DNA from: Burkholderiaceae bacterium
GTDB taxonomy: Bacteria; Pseudomonadota; Gammaproteobacteria; Burkholderiales; Burkholderiaceae_F
Length of the DNA: 13,492 bases
Assembly: GCA_013696665.1 (NCBI GenBank)
Contig: JACCYC010000065.1
Location: forward strand, 1-13,492
Reading direction: 5' to 3'
Part shown: piece by piece, positions 13,347 to 13,492 of the stretch
How the letters are laid out: each line of letters starts with the position of its first letter
Numbering within the stretch: the stretch's first letter is position 1
Program-made: the position numbers and the translations under genes
The notes under the pieces: model-generated
Databases searched by the model: none
What the model was told of the DNA's origin: nothing
Seen by the model: the letters and a program-made list of their open reading frames with translations, nothing else

Positions 13347-13492
13347 TCAGCCGAACTTGCCCTCGAGCGCGGCAACGACGAACCGCTCGAGCACGGCGAT
13401 GCGGTCGCTCATCGCGCCCTTCTCGACCTCGGCAGCGTCGATTCGGGCTTGCACTGTCGCCAGGCGCGAGTCGATGTACTTAGAGACCGCGC
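13347..13492 (-). CDS. Partial gene running off the right edge, coiled-coil C-terminus
   Basis: Only the last 48 codons are visible, ending in TGA 13347-13349. The segment SKYIDSRLATVQARIDAAEV, EKGAMSDRIAVLERFVVAAL then EGKFG has heptad-like hydrophobic spacing and looks like the coiled-coil end of a larger protein. The start lies beyond 13492. It is followed on the same strand by the 46-aa ORF. Family unknown. Confidence 0.45.
   Translation of the reverse strand, partial: AVSKYIDSRLATVQARIDAAEVEKGAMSDRIAVLERFVVAALEGKFG

Noticed and set aside
1..13492. CRISPR array, rRNA or complete insertion sequence
   Set aside because: No regularly spaced repeats, rRNA-like sequence or transposase gene was found on either strand; the only tandem array is the 12-bp set at 1633-1664.

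Overview
The window reads as chromosome of a betaproteobacterium, probably Burkholderiales-like. The acetyl-CoA synthetase has the sequence style of that class, the DNA is moderately GC-rich, and start sites carry ordinary Shine-Dalgarno sequences. It holds a conserved core block between two recombination-scarred ends.

Left end (1-1802): the edge of a genomic island inserted at the 3' end of a tRNA-Ser(GGA) gene. It has a P4-type tyrosine integrase, 12-bp tandem repeats just upstream of that gene, and a near-consensus LexA (SOS) box with an overlapping promoter in front of a possible 49-aa ORF. The island continues past the left edge.

Core (1803-9813, all on the minus strand): tRNA-Ser, acetyl-CoA synthetase (acs), an NAD(P)H-dependent FMN reductase, and a metal-uptake cluster. 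In transcription order the cluster is a DUF2946-like small exported protein, a ZnuD-like TonB-dependent receptor, an ABC ATPase, an FtsX/MacB-type permease, a 91-aa Cys/His-rich exported protein and a DUF3299 protein. The ATPase-permease-DUF3299 set resembles the Zur-regulated zinc loci PA4063-PA4066 of Pseudomonas and zrgABCDE of Vibrio. Zinc is therefore the leading substrate guess, but no Zur box could be seen.

Scar (9864-10217): a decayed fragment of another tyrosine recombinase (minus) is fused head to head with a 160-bp copy of the receptor's 3' end (plus, about 93% identical, one frameshift). This forms an inverted repeat with the intact receptor.

Right end (10217-13492, mostly plus strand): three overlapping small ORFs whose first start codon overlaps the stop of the receptor remnant; a gene pair made of a membrane-anchored protein with a calcium-loop-like DxDxDG motif and an exported lipase-like alpha/beta hydrolase cut by one in-frame TAA just before its HSQG nucleophile motif; a strong intrinsic terminator; and short unidentified ORFs running off the edge.

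The points most worth a second look are the SOS-box/small-ORF unit, the inverted duplication with its integrase scar, the coupled small ORFs after the receptor remnant, and the single-stop hydrolase.
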